Source of the DNA: Oscillospiraceae bacterium
GTDB lineage: Bacteria > Bacillota > Clostridia > Oscillospirales > Ruminococcaceae
Reading direction: 5' to 3'
Assembly: GCA_022800935.1 (NCBI GenBank)
Contig: JAAWRH010000001.1
Coordinates: forward strand, 62,001-126,000
DNA length: 64,000 nucleotides
Positions 43,549 through 51,786 of the stretch are shown piece after piece. Both the position numbers and the translations under genes were made by a program. Under the pieces are notes generated by a model. That model was not told the origin of the DNA. It made no database searches and saw only the letters and a program-made list of their open reading frames with translations. How positions within the stretch are numbered: position 1 is the first letter of the stretch; each line of letters opens with the position of its first letter.

Positions 43549-43833
43549 CTAGCCGCGCTTTTTCACGGGGAAATAGCCGTCTTCGCCGCCGTCCACGTTC
43601 TTGAGTATCTTCTCCCTGGGATAGGAGGGGATCACCTCGTCGGGGCGGAATACATTGGAAAGGCGGTGGATGCCGTCAAACTCCTCCGCGGAATCCGATA
43701 CGGCGTTGATGGTATTGGCAAATTCAATAATCTCCCCCATATCACGGGTGAGGGCTTCCAGCTCCTCTTCGCTGACCCACAGCTTGGAGAGGTTCGCTAT
43801 TTTCAGTATCTCTTCCTTTGTCACCACAGCCAC
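43549..43833 (-). CDS. gatC: Asp/Glu-tRNA amidotransferase subunit C
   Basis: About 94 residues. Small belt subunit that wraps GatA: TKEEILKIANLSKLWVSEEE, then a helix ending FANTINAVSD, and the C-terminal VFRPDEVIPSYPREKILKN. The start is placed at GTG 43833: GGAAGGAG abuts the first in-frame GTG (43845) but lies 11 bases before this one; two further GTG codons follow at once. First gene of gatCAB. Confidence 0.93.
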   Translation of the reverse strand: MAVVTKEEILKIANLSKLWVSEEELEALTRDMGEIIEFANTINAVSDSAEEFDGIHRLSNVFRPDEVIPSYPREKILKNVDGGEDGYFPVKKRG

Positions 43834-43864
43834 TGGAAAAAACACTCCTTCCTAAAATACACAT

Positions 43865-43892
43865 AAAGGGAGGATTCCACAACCCTCCCTTT
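43865..43892. terminator. Hairpin between aspS and gatC
   Basis: AAAGGGAGG (43865-43873) pairs with CCTCCCTTT (43884-43892). On the minus strand, the direction of aspS, the stem is followed by ATGTGTATTTT, a weak T tract, so partial readthrough into gatCAB is likely. No separate gatC promoter was seen. Confidence 0.5.
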
Positions 43893-43901
43893 TTCAGACT
43901 G

Positions 43902-45653
43902 TTATCGAATCCGAATATGCGCTTCCCTGAGCTGCTGCTCCGTCACCTCGCAGGGCGCGCCCATCATCAGGTCCTGGGCGTTGGAGTTCATGGGGAAGGC
44001 AATGACCTCCCGGATGCTCTCATCCCCGGTGAGCAGCATGATCATCCTGTCCACGCCGGGGGCCATCCCCGCATGGGGCGGAGGGCCGTACTGGAAGGCG
44101 GTGTACAGGGAGGAGAACCGCTTTTTGATCTCATCCTCTCCATACCCGGCAATCTCAAAGGCCCTAATCAGGGTGGGCAGATCGTGGTTTCTCACCGCGC
44201 CGGAGGAAAGCTCGATGCCGTTGCAGACAATATCGTACTGCTGGGCGGTGATATCCAGGGGATTTTTGGTATTTAAGGCCTCCAGCCCGCCGCAGGGCAT
44301 GGAAAAGGGGTTGTGGGTGAAGACAATCTCCCCCGTCTCCTCATCCTGCTCGTACATGGGGAAGTCGGTGATAAAACAGAAGCGGTAAGCGTTTTTCTCC
44401 AGCAGGTCAAGGCGTTTGCCCAGCTCATTGCGGATCTGCCCCGCAAACCGGGAGGCGTTGAGCCAGTTGTCCGCTATGAAGTAAAGGATATCTCCCGGCT
44501 TCAGCTCTCCCCGCCGGGCAAGCTCTGCCCGCTGGACGTCGTCCAAAAACTTGTCGATGGGCCCCAGGTAGTTCATGGCGTCGTCCACCTTCACATATCC
44601 CAGCCCCTTCATGCCGATGGACTTGGCAAAGTCCTCCATCCCCGCAAAAAAGCTTCTGGGCTGGCTGCCGCAGCCGGGGACGGGAATCCCCCGGACAGTG
44701 CGCCCCTTGAAGGGGGCAAAGCCGGATTCCACAAACAGATCGCTCAGGTCAACGATCCTCAGGGGGTTGCGCAGGTCGGGCTTGTCGGTGCCGTATTTCA
44801 GCATGGCCTCCTCATAGGGAATGCGGACAAAGGGGGCCGGGGAAATCTCCGCGTCCTTGGCAAACCGGGCGAAGGTGGCGGAGAGGACCTTTTCGGCCAC
44901 GGCGAACACATCCTCCTGGGCTGCAAAGGCCATCTCAAAGTCAAGTTGGTAAAACTCTCCAGGGGAGCGATCCGCACGGGCATCCTCATCCCGGAAGCAG
45001 GGGGCAATCTGGAAGTACCGGTCAAAGCCGGAGGTCATCAAAAGCTGCTTGAAAATCTGGGGGGCCTGGGGCAGGGCGTAAAACTGCCCGTGGTGCTTGC
45101 GGCTGGGGATCAGGTAATCCCTGGCCCCCTCCGGGGAGGAGGCGGTCAGGATAGGGGTCTGAATCTCCAGAAAGCCCAACTCGTTCATCTGCTGGCGGAG
45201 GAAGGAAATGACTTGAGAGCGGAGGATTATTTTGTTGTGTACCTTCGGGTTTCGCAGGTCAAGATAGCGGTATTTCAGGCGGATTTCTTCCTTGGTATCG
45301 GTGGAATTCCCGATTTCAAAGGGCAGATTGGAGGAAGCCCTGCTCAAAACCCGCAGGGTGTTGGCGTTTACCTCAACGGTCCCTGTCTCGATTTTGGAGT
45401 TATAGGTCTCCTCGTCCCGGAGCACAACATCGCCCGCAACGGCGACGGTGCTTTCGCGGGATACGCCCGCCAGCATGGAATCGTCCCGGACCACCACCTG
45501 GGTGACACCGTACTGATCCCGCAGGTCCACAAACAGAATGCCCCCGTGGTCGCGGATGGTTTCCACCCATCCGGCCAGGCGCACCTGCTTGCCGACATCG
45601 CTTTCCCGCAGCTCCCCACAGGAGTGGGTGCGGTATTCATTGACTGCAATCAT
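43902..45653 (-). CDS. aspS: Aspartyl-tRNA synthetase
   Basis: 583 residues, bacterial AspRS with GAD insertion. The N-terminal OB anticodon-binding domain has VRLAGWVETIRDHGGILFVDLRD; the class II catalytic core has EFYQLDFEMAF, the motif 2 loop FQIAPCFRDEDARADR, and a motif 3 region ending GMAPGVDRMIMLL. ATG 45653 gives the family's N-terminus with GAGAGG 10 bases upstream. Located directly before gatCAB, which fits a non-discriminating AspRS that also charges tRNA(Asn); the sequence alone does not prove that. Confidence 0.95.
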   Translation of the reverse strand: MIAVNEYRTHSCGELRESDVGKQVRLAGWVETIRDHGGILFVDLRDQYGVTQVVVRDDSMLAGVSRESTVAVAGDVVLRDEETYNSKIETGTVEVNANTLRVLSRASSNLPFEIGNSTDTKEEIRLKYRYLDLRNPKVHNKIILRSQVISFLRQQMNELGFLEIQTPILTASSPEGARDYLIPSRKHHGQFYALPQAPQIFKQLLMTSGFDRYFQIAPCFRDEDARADRSPGEFYQLDFEMAFAAQEDVFAVAEKVLSATFARFAKDAEISPAPFVRIPYEEAMLKYGTDKPDLRNPLRIVDLSDLFVESGFAPFKGRTVRGIPVPGCGSQPRSFFAGMEDFAKSIGMKGLGYVKVDDAMNYLGPIDKFLDDVQRAELARRGELKPGDILYFIADNWLNASRFAGQIRNELGKRLDLLEKNAYRFCFITDFPMYEQDEETGEIVFTHNPFSMPCGGLEALNTKNPLDITAQQYDIVCNGIELSSGAVRNHDLPTLIRAFEIAGYGEDEIKKRFSSLYTAFQYGPPPHAGMAPGVDRMIMLLTGDESIREVIAFPMNSNAQDLMMGAPCEVTEQQLREAHIRIR

Positions 45654-45699
45654 GGTTACACAACCTCTCATCCTCTTATATAGCCTTGCCAAAGCCCCG

Positions 45700-45797
45700 C
45701 GCTGGTGTACATCACAGGCGTACACCAGTACGCCGAAGCTTACCTTAAAACAAGGTTATTATTACCACATTTTAGCACAGTCACAACTTCATTTCAA
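45700..45797 (-). promoter_or_regulatory. aspS promoter and structured leader
   Basis: Minus-strand TTGAAA (45792-45797), 17 bases, TAAAAT (45769-45774). The roughly 110-base leader carries GGCGTAC/GTACGCC and an overlapping GTGTAC/GTACAC pairing that could be alternatives. No T-box consensus was seen. Confidence 0.55.
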
Positions 45798-45821
45798 TAA
45801 GGAAAGGGCAATTTCTTAATA

Positions 45822-45882
45822 TAAAACAAAAATCGCCGGATATTCCGCCCCGAAATTGGAACAAATGGGGCGAAATCCGGCG
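45822..45882 (-). terminator. Terminator of lysA
   Basis: CGCCGGATATTCCGCCCC (45834-45851) pairs imperfectly with GGGGCGAAATCCGGCG (45867-45882). The minus strand continues ATTTTTGTTTTA. Confidence 0.8.
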
Positions 45883-45899
45883 AAATCAGGAAACCGCTT

Positions 45900-47225
45900 T
45901 TACTTCTTAACCGTTTCGGCCTTCAGCTCGGCGGCGTCCACCGTAAAGGACTTCCCGCTTGCGGCATAGCGGTCAAAGATGCCAGTAAAGTCAAAGGTGG
46001 CGAAATAGTCCTCCGGCGTCTCAGCCCGGCGGATAAGCTGGAAGGAGCCGTCCTCCTTCAGAAGCACCTCGGCGGAGCGGAGCTTGCCGTTGTAGTTATA
46101 CCCCATGGAAAAGCCGTGGGCCCCCGTGTCGTGGATGACCACATAGTCCCCCACCTGGATTTCCGGAAGCATCCGGTCGATGGCGAACTTGTCATTGTTC
46201 TCGCACAGGCCGCCGGTCACGTCGTATTTGCAGGTACAGGGCTGGTCCTCCTTGCCCAGGACGGTGATGTGGTGGTATGCGCCGTACATGGCCGGACGCA
46301 TCAGGTTGGCGGCGCAGGCGTCAAGGCCAACATATTCCTTGTAGATATGCTTCTGATGGAGCACGCGGGACACCAGGCAGCCATAGGGAGCCAGCATAAA
46401 CCGCCCCAGCTCAGTGTAGATGGCCACATCCCCCATTCCCGCCGGGACCAGAACCTCCTCAAAGGCCTCCTTTACCCCCCGGCCGATGGCATAGATATCA
46501 TTGGGGGTCTGCTCCGGGCGGTAGGCCACTCCCACGCCGCCGGACAGGTTGATAAAGGCAATGGAAACGCCGGTTTTCTCTCTCAGTTCCACGGCGGTTT
46601 CAAACAGCAGCTTGGCCAGGACGGGGTAATATTCGTTGGCGACCGTGTTACTGGCCAAAAAGGCGTGGATGCCGAAGCGCTTCGCGCCCTTTGCCTTGAG
46701 GATTTTAAAGCCCTCGATGAGCTGGGCCTTGGTAAAGCCGTATTTTGCGTCGCTGGGGGTGTCCATAATCTCGTTGTTGATCTTAAAATCCCCGCCGGGG
46801 TTGTAGCGGCAGCAGATGGTTTCCGGGATACCGGCGATTTTATCCAGAAATTCGATGTGGGTGAAGTCGTCCAGGTTGATGGTGGCTCCCAGCTTGGCGG
46901 CCAGGGCAAAGTCCTCCGCGGGGGTGTCGTTGGAGGAAAACATGATTTCTTTGCCGGTAAAGCCGCAGGCATCGGACATCAGCAGCTCGGTATAGGAGGA
47001 GCAGTCAGTACCGCAGCCCTCCTCCCGGAGGATTTTTAGCAGAAAGGGATTGGGGGTGGCCTTTACGGCGAAAAACTCCTTATAGCCCTTGTTCCAACTG
47101 AATGCCTCATGGAGGCGGCGGGCGTTTTCCCGGATGCCTTTTTCGTCGTAGAGGTGGAAGGGAGTGGGGAAGACCTGGGAAATTTCCCGGACCTTGTCCA
47201 GGGTGACGAAGGGTTTCTTTTCCAT
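45900..47225 (-). CDS. lysA: Diaminopimelate decarboxylase
   Basis: 441 residues, fold III PLP enzyme. Pyridoxal lysine in FFAVKATPNP, the phosphate-binding glycines in INLSGGVGVAYRPE, and the cross-subunit cysteine in GGLCENNDKFAIDR. It makes lysine from meso-diaminopimelate. Fold III amino-acid and carboxynorspermidine decarboxylases look similar, but the substrate-site pattern fits LysA. AAAGGATGATG precedes the ATG. Single-gene unit; no lysine riboswitch was recognised in the 283-base upstream interval. Confidence 0.9.
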   Translation of the reverse strand: MEKKPFVTLDKVREISQVFPTPFHLYDEKGIRENARRLHEAFSWNKGYKEFFAVKATPNPFLLKILREEGCGTDCSSYTELLMSDACGFTGKEIMFSSNDTPAEDFALAAKLGATINLDDFTHIEFLDKIAGIPETICCRYNPGGDFKINNEIMDTPSDAKYGFTKAQLIEGFKILKAKGAKRFGIHAFLASNTVANEYYPVLAKLLFETAVELREKTGVSIAFINLSGGVGVAYRPEQTPNDIYAIGRGVKEAFEEVLVPAGMGDVAIYTELGRFMLAPYGCLVSRVLHQKHIYKEYVGLDACAANLMRPAMYGAYHHITVLGKEDQPCTCKYDVTGGLCENNDKFAIDRMLPEIQVGDYVVIHDTGAHGFSMGYNYNGKLRSAEVLLKEDGSFQLIRRAETPEDYFATFDFTGIFDRYAASGKSFTVDAAELKAETVKK

Positions 47226-47396
47226 TTTGTCATCATCCTTTATTTAAAATTTACTTCATTGTAATCAAACGCGGCAATGAAAAGCTTGTGGAGAGAATTC
47301 CACGTGTTTTCACAGACCTTTAATATCCTACCTGATTTTCCCCTCAGATGCAAGTGCTTTTCAAAAATTTAAGCGAGCCGTCGGATTGTTTCCTCC

Positions 47397-47425
47397 TGGA
47401 CACCCCGCACAAATCATGGTATCAT
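47397..47425 (+). promoter_or_regulatory. Promoter of the DUF4253-GNAT pair
   Basis: TGGACA (47397-47402), 17 bases, TATCAT (47420-47425), 84 bases before the start codon. Confidence 0.55.
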
Positions 47426-47508
47426 GGAAGTACGAAACCCCCTCCGTGTCTGGCGGGAAATTTTCCTCCCCGGCGCGATTACCGAAAACCATGAAAGGAT
47501 GTTTCTCA

Positions 47509-48279
47509 ATGACTGACGAAGAAAAGAAAATAACGGAAGAACTGATCGCCTTTATGGACTGCCCCTGCCGGGTCTTTGAACCTATGGAGGACGATGACCC
47601 CATCCTGGAGGCCTACGCCGAGGCAAAGGAACGTGGCAAAGCCCAGGGCTTTACTCCCCTTCTCCTTGGGGTGGAGGACCTGCTCCTGGAGGACCTGCTG
47701 ATGAACTGCGGCGCGGAGAGCGCCTCCGACCTGAAAACCATCCGGAAGTACCGGGAAAACCTTTTGGCTCAGGCGGAAAAGAAGGGCTTTGAAAAGGAGA
47801 ACACCCAGTGGCTGGATGAGGAAAGCCAAAAGCTCCTGACAGAGGAGCGGGCCAGACAAGAGCTGGGAGACGCCTCTGCCTCTGGGGAACTGGTGGAGGG
47901 CTTCGCGGCCTACTGGGATTTCCTCTCCCAGTGTACCCGACCGGTGGTTCTGGCGGAAATCCCTGTAAAGGAGCCGTGGAAGGTGTTCGCCTGGCTATGC
48001 ATCGGCGGCTGGAACGAATGCCCCTCCCCCGAAACCTTTATGGCCGTATCCAAACGGTGGTATGAGCAATACGGCGCGGTTCCGGCCAGCGCCTGCCACG
48101 ATATTCTGGAATACGCCCTGAACTGCCCGGTCCCCAGCCGGGAAATGGCCAATCAGCTTGCCCTGGAGCAGTATGTGTTCTGCGTTGACCGCGTGGAACA
48201 GAGCGCTCCAGGGGAAACTCTGGGAACCCTGGCCGACACTCTGACCAAGTCAAAGGTCTGGTACTTCTGGTGGGACTGA
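47509..48279 (+). CDS. DUF4253 domain protein
   Basis: 256 residues. The C-terminal about 110 residues form a clear DUF4253 domain: EPWKVFAWLCIGGWNECPSP, FMAVSKRWYEQYGAVPAS, and the terminal SKVWYFWWD. The N-terminal 140 residues are acidic and helical and also carry the family's layout. Function unknown; such proteins often occur in immunity-like or stress contexts, but no toxin gene is adjacent. ATG 47509 follows AAAGGAT. It is followed after 21 bases by a GNAT acetyltransferase gene. Confidence 0.88.
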   Translation: MTDEEKKITEELIAFMDCPCRVFEPMEDDDPILEAYAEAKERGKAQGFTPLLLGVEDLLLEDLLMNCGAESASDLKTIRKYRENLLAQAEKKGFEKENTQWLDEESQKLLTEERARQELGDASASGELVEGFAAYWDFLSQCTRPVVLAEIPVKEPWKVFAWLCIGGWNECPSPETFMAVSKRWYEQYGAVPASACHDILEYALNCPVPSREMANQLALEQYVFCVDRVEQSAPGETLGTLADTLTKSKVWYFWWD

Positions 48280-48300
48280 CGGAGGGAGGAGCGAAAAAAC

Positions 48301-48858
48301 ATGTATCTGGAAACCCCTCGCCTGATCCTCCGGGACTATGAGGAAGCGGACTTTGAAAGCTATTACCGCCTGAAGAGCAGCCCCCAAACCATGTACTACC
48401 TCCAGGACATCAAACTGACCTCTCTGGAGGAGGCAAAGCAGGACTTCCGCCGGGTGATGGAGGACCAAAAGCGTCCGGACCGCCGGTTTTACTTCTTCCA
48501 CGTCGAGGACCGGCAAACCCATGAACAGCTGGGAAGCTCCGGCTACACGATAAACCACTTTACCCCCGCCGGAAAGCTGGCCCACGCCGGGTACTTCTTC
48601 TATCCACGGTACTGGAACAAGGGCTATGCCACCGAAGCGCTGAAGCGCATCCTGCGGTTCGCCTTTGAGGAAAACAGCGTTTACCGCGTGAGTACCGGCT
48701 GTCTGGCGGAAAATGTGGGCTCCGAACAGGTGATGATCAAATGCGGTATGGTCAAGGAGGCCCAACGCCCCGGCTGGGAGTGGCACGACGGGAAACTGAA
48801 AACCCGCCTGGAATACCGGCTGCTTAAACCGGAATGGGAGTATCTGTCAAATTCCTGA
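48301..48858 (+). CDS. GNAT acetyltransferase, RimJ/RimL-like
   Basis: 185 residues. Opens YLETPRLILRDYEEADFE, has the acetyl-CoA strand region HAGYFFYPRYWNKGYATEALKRIL (Q/R-x-x-G-x-A motif in GYATEA), and ends in NVGSEQVMIKCGMVKE, all typical of the ribosomal-protein/aminoglycoside-like GNAT_3 group. Substrate unknown. GGAGGAG precedes the ATG. Its 3' end overlaps the convergent ytqA-like gene by 12 bases. Confidence 0.9.
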   Translation: MYLETPRLILRDYEEADFESYYRLKSSPQTMYYLQDIKLTSLEEAKQDFRRVMEDQKRPDRRFYFFHVEDRQTHEQLGSSGYTINHFTPAGKLAHAGYFFYPRYWNKGYATEALKRILRFAFEENSVYRVSTGCLAENVGSEQVMIKCGMVKEAQRPGWEWHDGKLKTRLEYRLLKPEWEYLSNS

Positions 48859-49797
48859 AAAACGCTTTCCCTGCCAGGAGTCCCTCCTGACCAGCTCCTT
48901 GTCGATGGCCGCCAACACCGCTTTCTTGTTCTTACTCCACAGCGGCCCTATCAGGTCCTCCGCCTTCCCATCTCCAGTGATGCGCTGAATCACCATCTCC
49001 GGCGGCAGAAGCTCCAGCTGGTCGCAGACAATACGGACATACTCCTCCTTCTCCAGCAACCGGATCTCTCCCCTGCCCAGCTCCGCTTCCATTTGGGTAC
49101 CCCGCAGAACATGGAGAAGATGAATTTTCAAGCTGTGTACCGGCAGCCTCGCCAACTCCCGCGCCGTCTCCAGCATATCCTCAGCACCCTCCCCCGGCAG
49201 CCCGTTGATGATGTGGACACAGACAGGAATCCCCTCCCGGTTCAGCCTCCAAACCCCCTTCAGAAACGTCCCAAAATCATGCCCCCTGTGAATCCTCCGG
49301 GCGGTTTGGTCGTGGATGGATTGAAGGCCCAGTTCCACATAGATATCCGTCTGCCGGTTCAGCGCCGACAGATAGGTCATCGCCTCCTCCGGCAAGACGT
49401 CCGGCCTTGTGGCAATGCTCAGCCCCACCACCCCCGGCTGCTCCAGCACCTCCTCATAGGCCCGCCGCAGAACCTCCAGCGGGGCATAGGTGTTGGTGTA
49501 GGCTTGAAAGTAGCCGATGTATTTCTCCGCCTGGGGCCACTTGACCGCAAGCTTTTGCCTCTGCTCCATAAACTGCTCTGTCAGGGATTTCTCCGGGTCC
49601 CCCGCAAAGTCCCCGCTCCCGGCGGCAGAACAGAAAGTACAGCCTCCCCTCCCCCTTGTCCCATCCAGATTCGGGCAGCCAAACCCGGCGTTGAGGGGGA
49701 TTTTCAGCACCTTACCGCCATAGCGATGCTTGATAAAATAGTCCCAGGTGTGGTATCTCTTGTTGGTATCCGAATAGGGAAAAGGCGAAAACGGCAT
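48847..49797 (-). CDS. ytqA: YtqA-type (TIGR01212) radical SAM protein
   Basis: 316 residues. The N-terminal start RYHTWDYFIKHRYGGKVLKIPLN is highly typical. The iron-sulfur cysteines are GFGCPNLDG and GCTFC, an unusual wide-spaced arrangement characteristic of this subgroup, followed by YFQAYTNTYAPLEVL and VGLSIATRPD. Role unknown; the family is broadly conserved. AAAGAGGG precedes the ATG. It lies 14 bases after the APH-like gene and is probably cotranscribed. Confidence 0.92.
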   Translation of the reverse strand: MPFSPFPYSDTNKRYHTWDYFIKHRYGGKVLKIPLNAGFGCPNLDGTRGRGGCTFCSAAGSGDFAGDPEKSLTEQFMEQRQKLAVKWPQAEKYIGYFQAYTNTYAPLEVLRRAYEEVLEQPGVVGLSIATRPDVLPEEAMTYLSALNRQTDIYVELGLQSIHDQTARRIHRGHDFGTFLKGVWRLNREGIPVCVHIINGLPGEGAEDMLETARELARLPVHSLKIHLLHVLRGTQMEAELGRGEIRLLEKEEYVRIVCDQLELLPPEMVIQRITGDGKAEDLIGPLWSKNKKAVLAAIDKELVRRDSWQGKRFSGI

Positions 49798-49811
49798 GAC
49801 AATCCCTCTTT

Positions 49812-50876
49812 TTATTTCATCATATAGTCTGAAAAGGCAATATCCGTCCGCGTCAACTCATTTTCCACCCAATTAAGAATCCGCATAACCTTCTGCGGGT
49901 CATCCGCCACCTCTGCGATTTCCTGAGCGGGTCTCCACCAAAACGGCCTTAAATAACGGTAAAGGAGTATCGCAGCCTCTTTTTCCGTCTCGGAAAAGGA
50001 GTAGGTTTGGGCGGCAACTGTTAACTTGGAAAGAAAAGATTCGATTGCCTTGTCGTTTTCTATACTGGAATAAAGCAGCTCCTTTCTGCCAAACCGGCAG
50101 AGCATCATCAGCTGCCGGAAAAGATAGTTGAGAACAGAGTCACGTCCGCTCAGGTTAAAATCCAGCAGCCCTTTAAATTGTCCCTCCCCGTCTAAAAGGA
50201 CGTTGGTTTCGTTTAAATCCGCCTGAAAGACAGAGGTTGGAAGCTGTGGATATATCTTCTCCAGAGCGTTACGGTTTGCCATAAATTTTGCCCATATTTT
50301 TTCAAATTTACTTTTTTGCTCCGGCGAAAAGCTCTCCGCCGCTCTCTTAAAATCCAGGGAATTTTCCATTACCTCGTCACAGATATCAGAAGGACAGAAC
50401 TTTTCAAAAATACACATGCCCGATGGAAAGTTGACCGTTTGCAGATGCCGGGAACCGATTAATCCAATAGAGCGGATTACATCATCTAAAAAAATATATT
50501 CTCCGTCTCTTTTGATTTCTGATGGTTCAAATTGATCAGCCGTTCGATATTCCGCGAATTCCTCCCCATATACCAAGACCTTTCTTCCATTAAAGGAAAT
50601 AGTCTTGGAATAATCTCCGTCCAGGTTCCTTAACATCTGGGGACAGTAATACCCGGCGCGATGGTATTCCGCAGCGGTTTTGGCCCAGCCTTCCACCCGT
50701 TCCGGCGTTGTAAAATCATTATCTGTCAGCTTTATGACGATTCTTCTTCCCGGCCAGCGCACAAAAAGCGTAATCCTGTAATCCGCTTCTCCACGGCTTG
50801 TATTTTTGGTCTCTATCTCTAACACATTGCTTCCGCCGTATAGATGAACGGCCTCCGTATACTCTGAACCAAGCAT
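49812..50876 (-). CDS. APH-like kinase-fold protein with altered catalytic loop
   Basis: 354 residues. The N-terminal lobe has strands with IVIKLTDND (probable ATP lysine). The catalytic loop reads VFQADLNETNVLLD, where APH enzymes normally have HGD, so the His is Gln and the Gly is Ala, while Asp and Asn are kept; the metal Asp follows in LLDFNLSGRD. It is AT-richer than its neighbours. Possibly a small-molecule kinase or a pseudokinase acquired by transfer; resistance cannot be claimed. GGAGGT precedes the ATG, which is 36 bases from the divergent Cys-cluster gene. Confidence 0.78.
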   Translation of the reverse strand: MLGSEYTEAVHLYGGSNVLEIETKNTSRGEADYRITLFVRWPGRRIVIKLTDNDFTTPERVEGWAKTAAEYHRAGYYCPQMLRNLDGDYSKTISFNGRKVLVYGEEFAEYRTADQFEPSEIKRDGEYIFLDDVIRSIGLIGSRHLQTVNFPSGMCIFEKFCPSDICDEVMENSLDFKRAAESFSPEQKSKFEKIWAKFMANRNALEKIYPQLPTSVFQADLNETNVLLDGEGQFKGLLDFNLSGRDSVLNYLFRQLMMLCRFGRKELLYSSIENDKAIESFLSKLTVAAQTYSFSETEKEAAILLYRYLRPFWWRPAQEIAEVADDPQKVMRILNWVENELTRTDIAFSDYMMK

Positions 50877-50912
50877 AAAATAATTACCTCCTATAGAAAG
50901 GAAAATGTTCCG

Positions 50913-51446
50913 ATGAAACTAGACTCCCAGCTCAGATGCATCCGCCTTGCCCACCAGGCCCTGGAAACCGTCACTCCCATCCGCCAAGATTGCGGGGAAC
51001 TCTGCGGAAGGGCCTGCTGCAAGGGAGACGAAAACACCGGTATGTGGCTGCTCCCCGGCGAGGCGGAGCTACTCCAGGGACAGGAGGGCTTTTCGGTCCG
51101 GCCCTGCCAGGATAACGGCGGCTATCCCCTGCTGGTCTGCCAGGGAAGCTGTGACCGGAAATATCGGCCCTTTGCCTGCCGGATATACCCCTTCTTCCCC
51201 CTGGCCACCGAAAGGGAGGACGGCAGCCTGAATATCCGCGTCATCAGCGATCCCAGGGCGGCGGGATGCCCTCTGGCCCGGCACACCCTGCCCGGCCGCC
51301 CTAGGGACGTGACCCAAAGCTTTCGGTTCCGCCTGGCCCAGGCAGCCCTGGCCCTGCTGGAGGACCCGGAGCTGCGCCGATACCTGCTGGACACCAGCAG
51401 ATTTCTCACAGAAATCATACAGCTCCGGGAAAAGCTGGGACAATAA
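50913..51446 (+). CDS. YkgJ-like Cys-cluster protein
   Basis: 177 residues. Cysteines arranged as DCGELCGRACCKG, later LVCQGSCDRKYRPFACRIYPFFP, and GCPLA near the C-terminal third, in the style of the YkgJ/UPF0153 zinc- or iron-binding family. Probable metal-binding protein; no known reaction. It is divergent from the APH-like gene with only 36 bases between starts, so promoters must overlap the coding regions. AAAGGAAAA precedes the ATG. Confidence 0.78.
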   Translation: MKLDSQLRCIRLAHQALETVTPIRQDCGELCGRACCKGDENTGMWLLPGEAELLQGQEGFSVRPCQDNGGYPLLVCQGSCDRKYRPFACRIYPFFPLATEREDGSLNIRVISDPRAAGCPLARHTLPGRPRDVTQSFRFRLAQAALALLEDPELRRYLLDTSRFLTEIIQLREKLGQ

Positions 51447-51624
51447 AGACCGCGCCCGTAAGAATGCCTTGATATTCAAAGTATATCACAATTTTATCCG
51501 AAGTAAATAAAAATTTTATATAAAATCAGGTTTTGTCGAAAATTATGATCTGTGTTCTGTCAATCTGCACACTTCTTCATTGGTATTGTTTTTGGAAAAG
51601 GTACAATGCCGCTAAAGACGCATT

Positions 51625-51762
51625 TTGACATTCGGTGAATGTTGACAATTGACATCTTCAACGGTATTTTAAAGGGGCAAGGGGAGCGGTATTGCCGCCT
51701 TTTCCCGTAAATAAAAGCACAATTCACATAATGTTTTTCGGCGGACCGGAATATGGTCCGCC
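51625..51762 (+). promoter_or_regulatory. Control region of the BMP-domain protein gene
   Basis: Three TTGACA copies (51625, 51642, 51649). The middle one, with a 17-base spacer and TATTTT (51665-51670), is the best promoter. ACATTC-GGT-GAATGT forms an inverted repeat between the first two. A perfect hairpin, GGCGGACC (51740-51747) / GGTCCGCC (51755-51762), sits just before the GGAGG. No gene is seen in 51447-51786. Confidence 0.6.
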
Positions 51763-51786
51763 CCCAACTGCCGGGAGGTGTTTATT

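Noticed and set aside
45654-45768. Possible T-box leader of aspS
   Set aside because: The leader is only about 110 bases, lacks the T-box core and a terminator, and its hairpins are short.
47226-47400. Possible lysine riboswitch upstream of lysA
   Set aside because: No L-box core or conserved junction could be read and no terminator hairpin precedes the start.
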